Shown: positions 34,716 to 43,317 of the stretch, one piece after another
Layout of the letters: every line of letters starts with the position of its first letter
Position numbering within the stretch: position 1 is the stretch's first letter
Origin: Azospirillum sp. TSH64
GTDB lineage: Bacteria > Pseudomonadota > Alphaproteobacteria > Azospirillales > Azospirillaceae
Assembly: GCF_003116035.1 (NCBI RefSeq)
Contig: NZ_LGQW01000015.1
Coordinates: 5,744,796 to 5,808,795 of the forward strand
Direction of reading: 5' to 3'
DNA length: 64,000 nt
Program-made: the position numbers and the translations under genes
The notes under the pieces: generated by a model
Told to the model about the DNA's origin: nothing
Databases searched by the model: none
The model's input: the letters and a program-made list of their open reading frames with translations, nothing else

Positions 34716-35522
34716 TCACCCCTGCGCCAGCCAGTCCGCCAGCCGCCCCAGGAAGGCCGCGGCCTCCGCCGGGTCGTGCAGGCTCCAGGTCGCGGCCGTC
34801 TCCGCCGGGCCGTCCATCACCCGGATGCCGATGCCGATGCCGTTCCCGTCTCCCCGGCTTGCCAGGGCGCGGAAGGCATCCTCGTCGGTTTCGTCGTCGC
34901 CGAGATAGATCGGCATGGTGCCGTCCCCCTCCAGCCCCAGCGCCTCCAGCAGGGCGAGCACGGCGCGGCCCTTGTCCCAGGGCAGGTTGGGGCGAAGCTC
35001 GAACAATTCCTTGCCGCCGGTCATGCGCAGGCGCGGCTGGACCTCCACCACCGCGCGGACGGCATCGGCGACCCGGGGCTTTTCGGCTGAGGCGACCTGA
35101 CGGGTGTGGATGGCGATGGCGAAGCGCTTGCGCTCCACCAGCGCGCCGGCGATGCCGCCGAGCCGGTCGCGCAGATTGCTGTCGGCGATGTCGAGGTCGG
35201 GGACATACTCCACCCCCACTTGGCGGCGCAGGCCCGGACCGCGCAGGTCGAAGCCATGGCTGCCGGCATAGACCAGGCCGTCCACCGCCACCATCGCCGT
35301 CAGGTCGTCCAGGTCGCGGCCGCTGACGAAGGCGACCGGGCAGAGCGCCGACAGCCGCTGCACCACCGCGCGCGCCTCGTCGGGCATCGTTGCCAGTTCG
35401 GGACGCGGCGCAATGGCGGCCAGCGTTCCGTCATAGTCGAGGAAGAGGGCAGGGGTGCGGCTGCCCAGGGATGCGGTGAAGGCGTCGAATTCCGCCAAGG
35501 CGGAGGGGGGATGGAGGGTCAA
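34716..35522 (-). CDS. otsB: Trehalose-6-phosphate phosphatase
   Basis: 268-residue HAD-family enzyme that dephosphorylates trehalose-6-phosphate. HAD motif I is LFLDYDGTLAAI, motif II VAFVSGRDLDDL, with GSHGFDLRGPG of OtsB, the KGRAVLALL lysine and motif IV YLGDDETDEDAF. The TTG at 35522 is preferred since GAGGA sits seven bases ahead; an in-frame GTG at 35579 would add 19 residues. OtsA is not in the window. Trehalose made here would act as an osmoprotectant. Confidence 0.93.
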   Translation of the reverse strand: MTLHPPSALAEFDAFTASLGSRTPALFLDYDGTLAAIAPRPELATMPDEARAVVQRLSALCPVAFVSGRDLDDLTAMVAVDGLVYAGSHGFDLRGPGLRRQVGVEYVPDLDIADSNLRDRLGGIAGALVERKRFAIAIHTRQVASAEKPRVADAVRAVVEVQPRLRMTGGKELFELRPNLPWDKGRAVLALLEALGLEGDGTMPIYLGDDETDEDAFRALASRGDGNGIGIGIRVMDGPAETAATWSLHDPAEAAAFLGRLADWLAQG

Positions 35523-35634
35523 GGCTGGGTCCTCAGCGCCGCTGCCGGTCGGAATGCGGCGCTCGGCCAATGCCGGCACGCCGCGTTGGTGTAACGGCCG
35601 GACTGCCGGACTGGCTTGCGCTCCAGCAAAAGGA

Positions 35635-35820
35635 TTGACCCGGCTGTGGCCGATGCGCAACAGACCCCTCCAAAAGCTGCGGCCCCACGCAGGGGCCGGC
35701 TTTGGGGGTTGCAGCGCCCCCCGCTTCTGGTACTGTTGCAGTGCAGCAAGCGATTGCTGCTTCGCCCTTCTTGGGCGTTTCCTCCCTAAACTCAAGGCCG
35801 CTGTTTCCAGCGGCCTTTTT
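35635..35820 (+). ncRNA. Candidate structured small RNA with anti-Shine-Dalgarno segment
   Basis: Four successive hairpins can be drawn. The first is a long one at 35664-35708, with CGGCCCC against GGGGCCG at its tip. The second is GCAGCAA-GCGA-TTGCTGC (35743-35760). The third is CGCCC-TTCTT-GGGCG (35763-35777). The fourth is a perfect terminator, AAGGCCGCTG-TTTC-CAGCGGCC then TTTTT (35794-35820). Between hairpins three and four lies TTTCCTCCCTAAACTC, likely unpaired, whose CCTCCC is complementary to GGGAGG ribosome sites. TTGACC at 35635 could be the -35. No ORF uses the terminator. Family not identified. The rest of the gap (35523-35634 and 35821-36217) shows no supported feature. Confidence 0.5.
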
Positions 35821-36217
35821 CTTGCCAGAAAGCCCCCTGGGAAGGCAACCCCTGACAAAAGTCATAGCGCTGCGATCTTCCGGTCTGGAGCCGGCAGATC
35901 GGCGCAAGAGCCGGACGCGGCCATCGCAGCGGCGCGGGATCGGCGACTTCGAAATTCCTTTTGTTTACAAATAGATGAAGCGCGGTTTTCCGGCTCTTCG
36001 GTCCGGGTCGCCGGGCGGCGGGCGCCAGCGGGAAGGCCGCGTCCCCAAGTTTGTCGGCATCACTGGCCAGCATGCGCCCGCAGATTTTTTTCGTGCGGAG
36101 CGGGCAGGGGAGCGAAAAACCGCCGCAGGGGGAACGGAGGCACTGCCGCCGGCGGGCGAACTGTCGTATAGATCGAAGCGAAACACTTATCCGCCGTCAT
36201 CCACAGGAGCCGTTCCC

Positions 36218-36280
36218 ATGGACATCGCCATCATGGTTCTCGCCGTCGCGTTCTTCTTCTGGCAGACCATCACCGATTGA
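36218..36280 (+). CDS. 20-residue membrane peptide
   Basis: MDIAIMVLAVAFFFWQTITD: one hydrophobic segment with acidic ends, the look of a small single-pass membrane protein. AGGAG lies eight bases before the ATG and a perfect terminator begins 41 bases after the stop, so the gene is a complete small unit. The frame stays open upstream to an ATG at 35975, but that longer N-terminus (Arg/Gly-rich, no ribosome site) looks non-coding. Function unknown. Confidence 0.55.
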   Translation: MDIAIMVLAVAFFFWQTITD

Positions 36281-36321
36281 GCGCATCGCCGACCGAACCG
36301 GCATCCGACGGTCAGGCAAAC

Positions 36322-36353
36322 GGAAAGGGCGGTCCCATCGGGCCGCCCTTTTC
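36322..36353 (+). terminator. Terminator after the 20-residue membrane peptide
   Basis: GAAAGGGCGGTCC-CATC-GGGCCGCCC followed by TTTTCC. Confidence 0.75.
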
Positions 36354-36394
36354 CATGTCGCCAAATTCAATGCCGCCAATGGCGGACTGGCGCG

Positions 36395-36739
36395 TCAGTC
36401 GGCGGCGATGGGCGGTTCCAGCCGGGCATGGGCCGACGCGATCAGTTGCAGCGTCTCCATGATCGAGCCGATGGCCTCATGCAGGTCAGCCTGCTCGTCG
36501 CCGGGCAAGGTCGCCAGCACCGTTTCCAACTCGACCGCCGCGTCCTGCAGACGCGCACAGGCATGCTCCAGATGGAGGCCGGTGCCCAGGACGGCTTGCT
36601 GACCACTTGCCCCAGGATCATTTGCAGAATGCAAACGCACTGCCGGTTTTCCCGCCCGCGTCGCGTTCCGGTTTGCAAAATGCAAATGAACGCTGCTGCC
36701 CGTGGCTCGCGTCCCCAATTTCTTCCGCATCATGGGCAT
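36395..36739 (-). CDS. Small hypothetical protein with helical C-terminus
   Basis: 114 residues if it starts at 36739. The C-terminal 65 residues (LEHACARLQDAAVELETVLA, then LHEAIGSIMETLQLIASAHA) form a convincing amphipathic helical pair. The N-terminal 45 residues are low in sequence logic and overlap two TTTGCA-N3-TGCAAA palindromes, so the true start may be further in (for example GTG at 36640). No family recognised. Confidence 0.5.
   Translation of the reverse strand: MPMMRKKLGTRATGSSVHLHFANRNATRAGKPAVRLHSANDPGASGQQAVLGTGLHLEHACARLQDAAVELETVLATLPGDEQADLHEAIGSIMETLQLIASAHARLEPPIAAD
36621..36686. repeat. Two 15-base TTTGCA-N3-TGCAAA palindromes
   Basis: TTTGCAGAATGCAAA at 36621-36635 and TTTGCAAAATGCAAA at 36672-36686, starts 51 bases apart (about five helical turns). 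They look like operator half-sites for a dimeric regulator, but lie within the 5' part of the small gene if it starts at 36739. Confidence 0.6.
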
Positions 36740-36841
36740 ATCCCCCGTTCGGTCTGAAGGGAGAATGCGCAAGTCCCGTGCCACCCGTGACCGTTGGTTG
36801 CGTCTGCTGTCTCGAAAGTGGTGCTGTGGCCGGGACGCCGG

Positions 36842-37732
36842 TCAGTCCGGCCACAGGCGGGCGGCACCGCGCATGCCGCTTTCCGCGCCATGGCGGGCGA
36901 CGGCCATCCGGGTGCGCGGATCGGCGGCCAGGGTCCAGGCGCCCCAGCGCCGCGTCACCGTCTCGCACAGGCCGGGCAGGGCGGACAGGCCGCCGCCGAT
37001 CACTATCATGTCGGGATCCAGCAGGTTCAGCACCGGCGCCAGCGCGCGGGCCAGGGCATCGGCATGGCGGGCCAGCGTTCCGGCCGCGGCGGCATCGCCG
37101 ACGAGCGCGCGGGCGGCAATCTCCGGCGGGTCCAGCGTCTCGCCGGTCAGATGACGGTGCAGGCGCGACAGCCCGGCCCCGCACAGCATGGTTTCCAGGC
37201 AGCCGATCCTGCCGCAGCCGCAGGGCACCGGCGGGCCGTCCGCCTCCTCGCGCCAGGGCAGCGGCGCATGGCCCCATTCGCCGGCCAGCCCGTTGGCGCC
37301 GGGCAGGATGCGGCCATCCACCACGATGCCGCCGCCGACACCGGTGCCGAGGATGACGCCGAACACCACCGGACCTCCGCCGGCCGCCGCCCCATCGGTT
37401 GCTTCCGACAGGGTGAAGCAGTTGGCGTCGTTGGCGATCCGCACCGGCCGCCCGATCCGCCGCGTTGCGTCTGCAACGAGGGAACGGCCGTCCAGCCAGG
37501 GCAGGTTGACCGCCCTTACCCGTCCGGCGGCGGCGTCCACCACACCGGGCAGGCTTATGCCGATACCGCCGGTTCCAGCCGGGTCGAGGGCGTTCACCGT
37601 CTCCGCCAGGGCGTCCAGCGTGGCGTCGTAGCCGCGGGGGGTCGGACGGCGGCGGCGGGCGAGTTCCGTCCCGTCGCCGTCCAGCGCCACGGCGGCGATC
37701 TTGGTGCCGCCCAAATCGATTCCGACTCGCAT
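36842..37732 (-). CDS. ROK-family sugar kinase
   Basis: 296-residue kinase for a hexose such as fructose, glucose or N-acetylglucosamine. The phosphate loop is RVGIDLGGTKIAAVALDGDG, catalytic block NDANCFTLSEA, ILGTGVGGGIVVDG, and the ROK zinc site is a conserved His (GEWGHAPL) with CGCGRIGCLE. There is no N-terminal HTH, so it is an enzyme rather than a NagC/XylR repressor. It lies alone, divergent from the ExeA/ankyrin gene. Confidence 0.93.
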   Translation of the reverse strand: MRVGIDLGGTKIAAVALDGDGTELARRRRPTPRGYDATLDALAETVNALDPAGTGGIGISLPGVVDAAAGRVRAVNLPWLDGRSLVADATRRIGRPVRIANDANCFTLSEATDGAAAGGGPVVFGVILGTGVGGGIVVDGRILPGANGLAGEWGHAPLPWREEADGPPVPCGCGRIGCLETMLCGAGLSRLHRHLTGETLDPPEIAARALVGDAAAAGTLARHADALARALAPVLNLLDPDMIVIGGGLSALPGLCETVTRRWGAWTLAADPRTRMAVARHGAESGMRGAARLWPD

Positions 37733-37944
37733 GACTGTCGCTGTCCGGATGGTGGGATATGACCGAATTTCGGCGGCAACCCTATACCTCTCCCCCGTCC
37801 GGCGGACCAGGGTTGCTTTCGCGCCGGAAGGGTCAGTCCACCCACCCCGGAAGAGAGGGGGCAACCGCCCTTTGCTCCGTCGGGGCTTGGGGGGCGCATC
37901 ACTAGAGTCTCATCAGCGCATCCTTCACTGATCGGCGTCTTGAG

Positions 37945-40347
37945 ATGTCCATGGACCGTTCTGCCCCGAAACATTCCTCGCGCGCCCGGCGCGCCGCTCC
38001 GGGCCACCACGATCCCGTTTCCGAATCCGCCGGTGTCACGGCGGCCGAGATTCGCGATGGACTGGTGCTCGCCTTCCTGGCGCGCAAAAGGCTGCTGGTG
38101 CTGGTGGGCGATGCCGGCTCGGGCCGTCCCGCCCTGTTCCGCCAGCTGGTCGAGCATGTCGAGGCCGACGGTGCCATGGCGCTGCCGGTCGCGGCGTCGG
38201 TCGGATCGGAGGTTGAGGATCTGGTCGCTGCCGCCGGCACCGGTGCCCTGCCCGATCTGGTTCCGGGGGAGGACGGCGAGACCGATTTCGACACGTTGAT
38301 CGCGGCGCTGGAGGAGCGGCTGGAGCTTGCCGGATCGGGCCTGCTGGCGGTGGACAACGCCGCCGTGCTGGCGCCACCGGTGCTGGCCGATCTGGTCGAT
38401 CTGACGCGGGCGGAGACGCCGGCCGGACGCTTCATGCAGGTGCTGCTCTGCGGCACGCCCGAGCTGGAAGGCACATTGGCGCGCGCCGGTCTGACCGATG
38501 AGTTGCGCGACATGGGCGTGATCTACCGGATGACGGCGGGCGACTTCGTCGACGACGTGCGGGAGCCGGCTCCGGCGCTGCAGCCCGTGTCCCGGCCTGC
38601 GCCCCTTCCCGGGCCGATGCTGGCTGTACCGCCCCAGCCCCAGCCACAACAGGCTCCGGTGCAATCCGCCGCGATTCCACCGGCGAACGATTGGTCGGTG
38701 GGGCAGCGCCGGGAAAACCCGCCGCAAGAGACCTGGCAGCAGGATGAGCGTTGGGAGGGCCAGGGCTGGTCGCCGGACGGCGGTCAGGCCGGTGCCGTGC
38801 GGGCGCCGCGGCGCACCGCGCTCTATGCCGGGGCGGCGCTGACCACGCTGGTCCTGCTGGGCGCCGCCGGTGCCGCCATCGCCACCGCCGTGCCGGGCGC
38901 CTTCCCCGACCGTGCCCTGGCCATGGTCGAGGAGGGCTGGGCCAAGGCGCGCGATGCGGTCGAGCGCACCGTGCAGGGTCTGACCGGGGCCACGGCTCCG
39001 GCCGAGCGGCAGCATGCCGTCACGGTGCCGGTCGCACCGGCTGCGGACGCGACCGCCTCTGCCGCCGTCGCTCCTTCCACCGCATCGACGGCCCCGACCA
39101 CGCAGACGGCTGTCCAGGCGCCCGCCGCGCCGCCCACCGCCGGCACCCAGACGGTGTCGAAGCCGGCGCCGCCTGCCTCGACAACCGTGCCGCCCGCGGC
39201 TGCTCCGATCGAAACCGCGGCGTTGCCGCCGGCCCAGGCGCAGCCGTCGGCCGCCAAGGCCTCCTCGACCGGCAACACGGAAGCGGCGCCGGGCGTCGCC
39301 TCGCTGCCGCCGCTGGAAGACCCGTCGACGACCGCCGCGGTTCCCGCTGCTCCCGCCGCTCCGGATGCCGACACCGCCCTGCGCGTGCGGACGATGGTCG
39401 ATCAGGCCCGCCGCCAGATCGCCGGCAAGCGCCTGACCACCCCGCCGGGCGACAATGCCTATGAGACGGTGCAGCGCATCCGCCAGATCGCGCCGTCGTC
39501 GCCGGAGGTGGCGGAGTTGCTGACCACCATGACGGACACCTATCGTCGCTGGGCGATGCTGGCCGAGCGGGACGGCGATTGGTCGGAGACGAAGCGTTTC
39601 TATGAGCGGGCGCAGATGATCTCGCCGGAAAGCCCCGATCTGGCCGAGCGCATCCGTGCCGCGAGCGAACAGCGGGTCTACACCGGTCCCTCCGTCGGGC
39701 CTGCCAGCGGGACCGCTATCGGCACCGCTGGCGGCACTGCGCCAGGAAGCTCCGCGGCGCCGGTGAAGGCGACGCCGGGGCTGGGCGACCGCGAATCGGT
39801 CCTGGCCCTGCTGCGCAATCCGGCGGAGCTGTCGCGCACGCTCCAGGCCGGCGCCAGCGCCGACACGCGGCTGGACAATGGCAAGACCCTGCTGATGATC
39901 GCCGCCGAACAGGGGCTGGCCGACGCGGTGCGCGTGCTGCTCGACCGCCATGCCCGCACCGACCTGCGCACCTCCGACGGCGCCACCGCTGTGATGTATG
40001 CCGCCTGGGGCGGGCATGACGGGGTGGTCCGGGCGCTGGCCGAGGGCGGCGCCGACCTCGACACCACCAACAGCGATGGCAAGACCGCGCTGATGGCCGC
40101 CGCCGCCCGCGGCCACCAGGAGGTGGCGCGCACGCTGATCCAGCGCGGGGTGATGGTCGACCGCACCACCGCCTATGGCTGGTCGGCCCTGATGTACGCC
40201 GCCAACAACGGGCACGAGGCGGTGGCGAAGCTGCTGCTCGACAGCGGGGCGAACCCCTACCGCATGGATGCCAACGGCAATTCGGCCCTGACGCTCGGCG
40301 CGTTGCAGGGGCATGTGCAGGTGGTGGAAGCCCTGAAGCCGCGCTGA
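37945..40347 (+). CDS. ExeA-like AAA / ankyrin-repeat membrane protein
   Basis: 800-residue protein with an unusual layout. Residues about 30-205 resemble ExeA/GspA-type ATPase domains, but the P-loop reads GDAGSGRPA, with Arg-Pro in place of the usual Lys-Ser/Thr, so ATP hydrolysis is doubtful. A single TM is at about 293-317. Then comes a 150-residue Ala/Pro/Thr-rich linker, a TPR-like helical block (about 476-580; RWAMLAERDGDWSETKRFYE), and about five ankyrin repeats (622-800; DGKTALMAAAARGHQEVART). The N-part would be cytoplasmic and the ankyrins periplasmic if the TM is inserted N-in. ATG at 37945; another two codons on. Confidence 0.8.
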   Translation: MSMDRSAPKHSSRARRAAPGHHDPVSESAGVTAAEIRDGLVLAFLARKRLLVLVGDAGSGRPALFRQLVEHVEADGAMALPVAASVGSEVEDLVAAAGTGALPDLVPGEDGETDFDTLIAALEERLELAGSGLLAVDNAAVLAPPVLADLVDLTRAETPAGRFMQVLLCGTPELEGTLARAGLTDELRDMGVIYRMTAGDFVDDVREPAPALQPVSRPAPLPGPMLAVPPQPQPQQAPVQSAAIPPANDWSVGQRRENPPQETWQQDERWEGQGWSPDGGQAGAVRAPRRTALYAGAALTTLVLLGAAGAAIATAVPGAFPDRALAMVEEGWAKARDAVERTVQGLTGATAPAERQHAVTVPVAPAADATASAAVAPSTASTAPTTQTAVQAPAAPPTAGTQTVSKPAPPASTTVPPAAAPIETAALPPAQAQPSAAKASSTGNTEAAPGVASLPPLEDPSTTAAVPAAPAAPDADTALRVRTMVDQARRQIAGKRLTTPPGDNAYETVQRIRQIAPSSPEVAELLTTMTDTYRRWAMLAERDGDWSETKRFYERAQMISPESPDLAERIRAASEQRVYTGPSVGPASGTAIGTAGGTAPGSSAAPVKATPGLGDRESVLALLRNPAELSRTLQAGASADTRLDNGKTLLMIAAEQGLADAVRVLLDRHARTDLRTSDGATAVMYAAWGGHDGVVRALAEGGADLDTTNSDGKTALMAAAARGHQEVARTLIQRGVMVDRTTAYGWSALMYAANNGHEAVAKLLLDSGANPYRMDANGNSALTLGALQGHVQVVEALKPR

Positions 40348-40401
40348 TCGAAGCCGGGTTGATCCTACCGGCGGATCTCGCCGGTAGCGTCTACTGGCCG
40401 T

Positions 40402-42120
40402 TTACTGGTCAAGGCGGACGGAGCCGCGCCACATCCCGGCGCTCTGTCCGCCATTGGCGTAGTGGAAGATGCCGGGGCCGTCCGGCTGGCCGTTGCGGAA
40501 CCGTCCGGCGAAGCGGCTGCCGTCGTTGAAGGTCATCACGCCGAAGCCGGACATCAGATCGCCCGACCACTCCCCTTCATAGGTCTGGCCGTTGGCGAAA
40601 TGGTAGACGCCGGTTCCCTGGCGGATCGGGCGGCCCAGTGCCGTGCTGGCTCCAGAATTCGACGAGGGCTGTGCCCAGCCGCCCTCATAGCGGTCTCCGC
40701 CGGAAAAACCGTAGCTCCAGAACCGGCTGTCGGGTCGGCTGCGCGCCCGCTCCGCGGCGGTGCGGGCATCGCCCAGCGCGCGCATCGCCTGCTGCTCCGC
40801 CTCCACCGCCGGGCCGTCCGGGCTGGAGAAGCCGGTTCCGGCCGGTGCGGTGGGGAAGCTGCGCTGCTCGGTCTGGACCGGGTCGGAGTTGCCGGCGGCG
40901 GGCGGTTCGCTGCCCTGGTCCAAACCGGGGTCGCCGAAGGACGGTCCGGCCTCCACCGGGCCGCGGCCACGGGCAGCCTGCGGCGACGGGTCGGCCCAGC
41001 GGGCCGACAGCGCCCCTGCGGTGAGATAGCCGGTTCGCCCGGCCGGATCGCGCACGCGCAGCCAGCTTCCTTCCGGCACTGACTCCAGCACCGTCACGGC
41101 GCTGCCTGCCGCCAATTGGGCGACGCCGCGGGCACCGACCGCCGGCCGGTCGAACAGGACGCCCGGCTTCGCCATTTCATAATTGCCGGGCGGAAGACTG
41201 GAACCGGTCACCGCCGGCGGTTCCTTCGCCGGAGCGGCGGCCGGAGGCGTGGCTGGTGGGGTGGCCGGTGGCTTGGCAGGGGCGGCGGCAACCGCCGGCA
41301 CCAGCACCAGAGTGCTGCCCAGCCGGTCCTGCAGCCAGGGCAACTGCCGGCCGTCGCTGCGTTCGGCCACCGAACGTGCGACCTCGGCCAGCGAATCGCG
41401 GAACGTGACCCCGGGTTTGACCATCTCGCGCGCCAGCGCGGCGGTGAAGGCATTGGGCCCTTTGCCCGACTTCGGCGGCACCGGCGGCACGCCCGGACGA
41501 TGGGCATAGACGATGAACAGGCCGTCGGCCTCCATCGGCGTGCCCAGCGCGCCACCGCCGACCCGCTGGGCCAGTGCCTCGGCGACGCCGGGATCGATCA
41601 CCACGATGGACTTGCGCCCGCTGTCGCGCAGGTCGCCCAGCACGCCGTCGAGGTCGAGGGCGTTGCGCGGCAGGTCATCCGCTCCGGTGGGGGCGGCATC
41701 GGCGGGCAGCAGGAATTCCCGCTCCCCCAGTCCGACGGCGAGGCCGGTGTAATAGACGAAGCCGAGGTCGGCCCCCGACAGCGCCTCGCGGAAGCGCTCC
41801 AGCGCCGATTCCATTGCGACCCGTCCGACATTGTCGGCCCGCGTCACCGAAAAGCCGGCGCCGCGCAAGGCCGATGCCATGGCGGAGGCGTTGGCGGCCG
41901 CCTGATCGGACCGGCCGTCGAGTGCTGTGTAGCGGCCGTTGTCGATGACCAGCGCCACGCGCTTGCCGGTCTCCGCCCGGGCGCCGCCTGCCTGCATGCC
42001 GCCGAAGGGCAGGGCGGCCAGCAGTGCCGCCGTCAGGACGGTCGCCTCGAGCCGGCGCCTCCACCGGCCGGCCGGGCGGCGGTCTGCATGGCTTGCGGTC
42101 GGGAGTGCGGTCTTCGTCAC
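40402..42120 (-). CDS. Caspase-fold (C14) protein lacking the catalytic dyad, with SH3 and MORN repeats
   Basis: 572 residues. An N-terminal signal/anchor (about 24-50) is followed by a caspase-like domain (about 52-280) with KRVALVIDNGRYTALDGRSD, MASALRGAGF and EFLLPADA. The place of the catalytic GHG reads YYTGLAVG (123-130) and the place of DACR reads VIDPGVA (174-180), so both His and Cys are gone. A Pro/Ala linker, a bacterial SH3 domain (about 320-370) and three or four C-terminal MORN repeats (YEGEWSGDLMSGFGVMTFND) follow. Probably a periplasmic or membrane scaffold rather than a protease. Confidence 0.82.
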   Translation of the reverse strand: MTKTALPTASHADRRPAGRWRRRLEATVLTAALLAALPFGGMQAGGARAETGKRVALVIDNGRYTALDGRSDQAAANASAMASALRGAGFSVTRADNVGRVAMESALERFREALSGADLGFVYYTGLAVGLGEREFLLPADAAPTGADDLPRNALDLDGVLGDLRDSGRKSIVVIDPGVAEALAQRVGGGALGTPMEADGLFIVYAHRPGVPPVPPKSGKGPNAFTAALAREMVKPGVTFRDSLAEVARSVAERSDGRQLPWLQDRLGSTLVLVPAVAAAPAKPPATPPATPPAAAPAKEPPAVTGSSLPPGNYEMAKPGVLFDRPAVGARGVAQLAAGSAVTVLESVPEGSWLRVRDPAGRTGYLTAGALSARWADPSPQAARGRGPVEAGPSFGDPGLDQGSEPPAAGNSDPVQTEQRSFPTAPAGTGFSSPDGPAVEAEQQAMRALGDARTAAERARSRPDSRFWSYGFSGGDRYEGGWAQPSSNSGASTALGRPIRQGTGVYHFANGQTYEGEWSGDLMSGFGVMTFNDGSRFAGRFRNGQPDGPGIFHYANGGQSAGMWRGSVRLDQ

Positions 42121-42387
42121 GGCGTTCCATCCTTACGTCATCGCGGCAGCCCGTTGCCGGGAAGCGTACCGCCGCGGGGAGCATAGCCTTTTCCGCCAGT
42201 CGGGAGCGCCGCTCATTCGGAGCGTCGGACTGTGCCGGCGTTACCCCGCGTGGGCGAGGGCGGGTCTGGGGCGGCTCTGGCGCACGTGCCACACCTCCGG
42301 TAGCAGCGGGAGATCCGGCGATGTATCGCTTTCCCTTCGCGGCGAAGCCGCCTATATGACGCTCCTTCGCAGACAACGAGGTTCGCC

Positions 42388-42651
42388 ATGCCGCCCGCCA
42401 AGCCGTCCGCCGTCCGGATGTCCGACACCGAAATCGCCCGCGTGCAGATGTATCTGCGCAAGACGCTGGGCAATCCCAAGATCGTGATCGAGCCGCCGGC
42501 CAAGCCCGGCCAGTCGGCCGAAGTGACGGTGGATGGCGAGTTCTTCGGCACGCTGAACCGTGACGAGGACGAGGGCGAGGTGTCTTATGCCCTGAACGTC
42601 GTCATCCTGGAAGAAGACCTGCCGGAGCCGCCGGCCATTCCGCGCCGCTGA
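42388..42651 (+). CDS. DUF3126 family protein
   Basis: 87 residues; the 70-residue core (DTEIARVQMYLRKTLGNPKI, EVTVDGEFFGTLNRDEDEGE, VSYALNVVILEEDL) matches the alphaproteobacterial DUF3126 family, whose function is unknown. Compact, soluble, strand-rich. The ATG at 42388 has GAGG six bases ahead; an internal ATG at 42418 would match the usual family length better. Confidence 0.88.
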   Translation: MPPAKPSAVRMSDTEIARVQMYLRKTLGNPKIVIEPPAKPGQSAEVTVDGEFFGTLNRDEDEGEVSYALNVVILEEDLPEPPAIPRR

Positions 42652-42687
42652 TTTCCGGTTTTTTCCAGTCTATCGCCTGGGGGCGCC

Positions 42688-43317
42688 CTAGCGGCTGCGA
42701 GCGCGAAGCTCCGCTGCCAGGGCGGCCAGCAGGGTCTGCCCGCCCGACAGGGTCAGGCCGCGGACAAGGACGATCGCCTTGTGCCCGCCGCGCCGGTGCA
42801 TGACCAGCCGCACATTGCGGCTGCCGGCAGCCTTCAATTCCGCCTTCACCGCATCGTTGGGCGCCACGTTGCCGGCGACCAGCGTCATCTCCGCCTTGTG
42901 ACGGTAGTCGTACGCCGGGTCGATCCAGGCGACGAACAGCGGCTTGCCGCCCACCATCGGATAGAGCGCCAGATCCCGGATCGTCTCGTGCGGATGGATG
43001 CGCGCGCCGTCCACCGTCAACCCACGTTCCGTCACCCCGAGCCGTACGGCGCGGCGCTGCACCGTCTCCGACAATGTCACCACCCACAACAGCAGCACCG
43101 GCACCGCGCAGAAGGCCGCCAGCCATTGCAGCATGCCGGACAGCTCGTCGGGTGCCAGCCCGGCCCCGGCGATGAAGCCGGTCGCCAGCAGCCCTGCGAT
43201 CAGCAGATAGCGCGTGCGGATCACCGGCGTCAGCACCGGCGTCGCCACGAACACGGTGCCGGCCGCGCCGTCTTCGCGCGTGACTTCCAGACTGGGGGGC
43301 GGCTTGGCGGCGGGCAT
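42688..43317 (-). CDS. Hypothetical membrane protein
   Basis: 209 residues with two membrane segments (about 36-55 YLLIAGLLATGFIAGAGLA, and 63-85 WLAAFCAVPVLLLWVVTLSE), then a cytoplasmic PH-like strand-rich domain of about 120 residues (RLGVTERGLTVDGARIHPHE). The layout resembles small bacterial PH-domain membrane proteins, but the family is not certain. ATG at 43317 is preferred to one at 43413. It converges with the DUF3126 gene. Confidence 0.7.
   Translation of the reverse strand: MPAAKPPPSLEVTREDGAAGTVFVATPVLTPVIRTRYLLIAGLLATGFIAGAGLAPDELSGMLQWLAAFCAVPVLLLWVVTLSETVQRRAVRLGVTERGLTVDGARIHPHETIRDLALYPMVGGKPLFVAWIDPAYDYRHKAEMTLVAGNVAPNDAVKAELKAAGSRNVRLVMHRRGGHKAIVLVRGLTLSGGQTLLAALAAELRARSR

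Noticed and set aside
35975..36217. Longer version of the 20-residue peptide gene starting at 35975
   Set aside because: No ribosome site at 35975 and an Arg/Gly-rich non-coding-like N-terminus, whereas 36218 has a clear AGGAG.
40402..42120. Active metacaspase involved in programmed cell death
   Set aside because: The catalytic His and Cys positions are both replaced, so protease activity cannot be supported.
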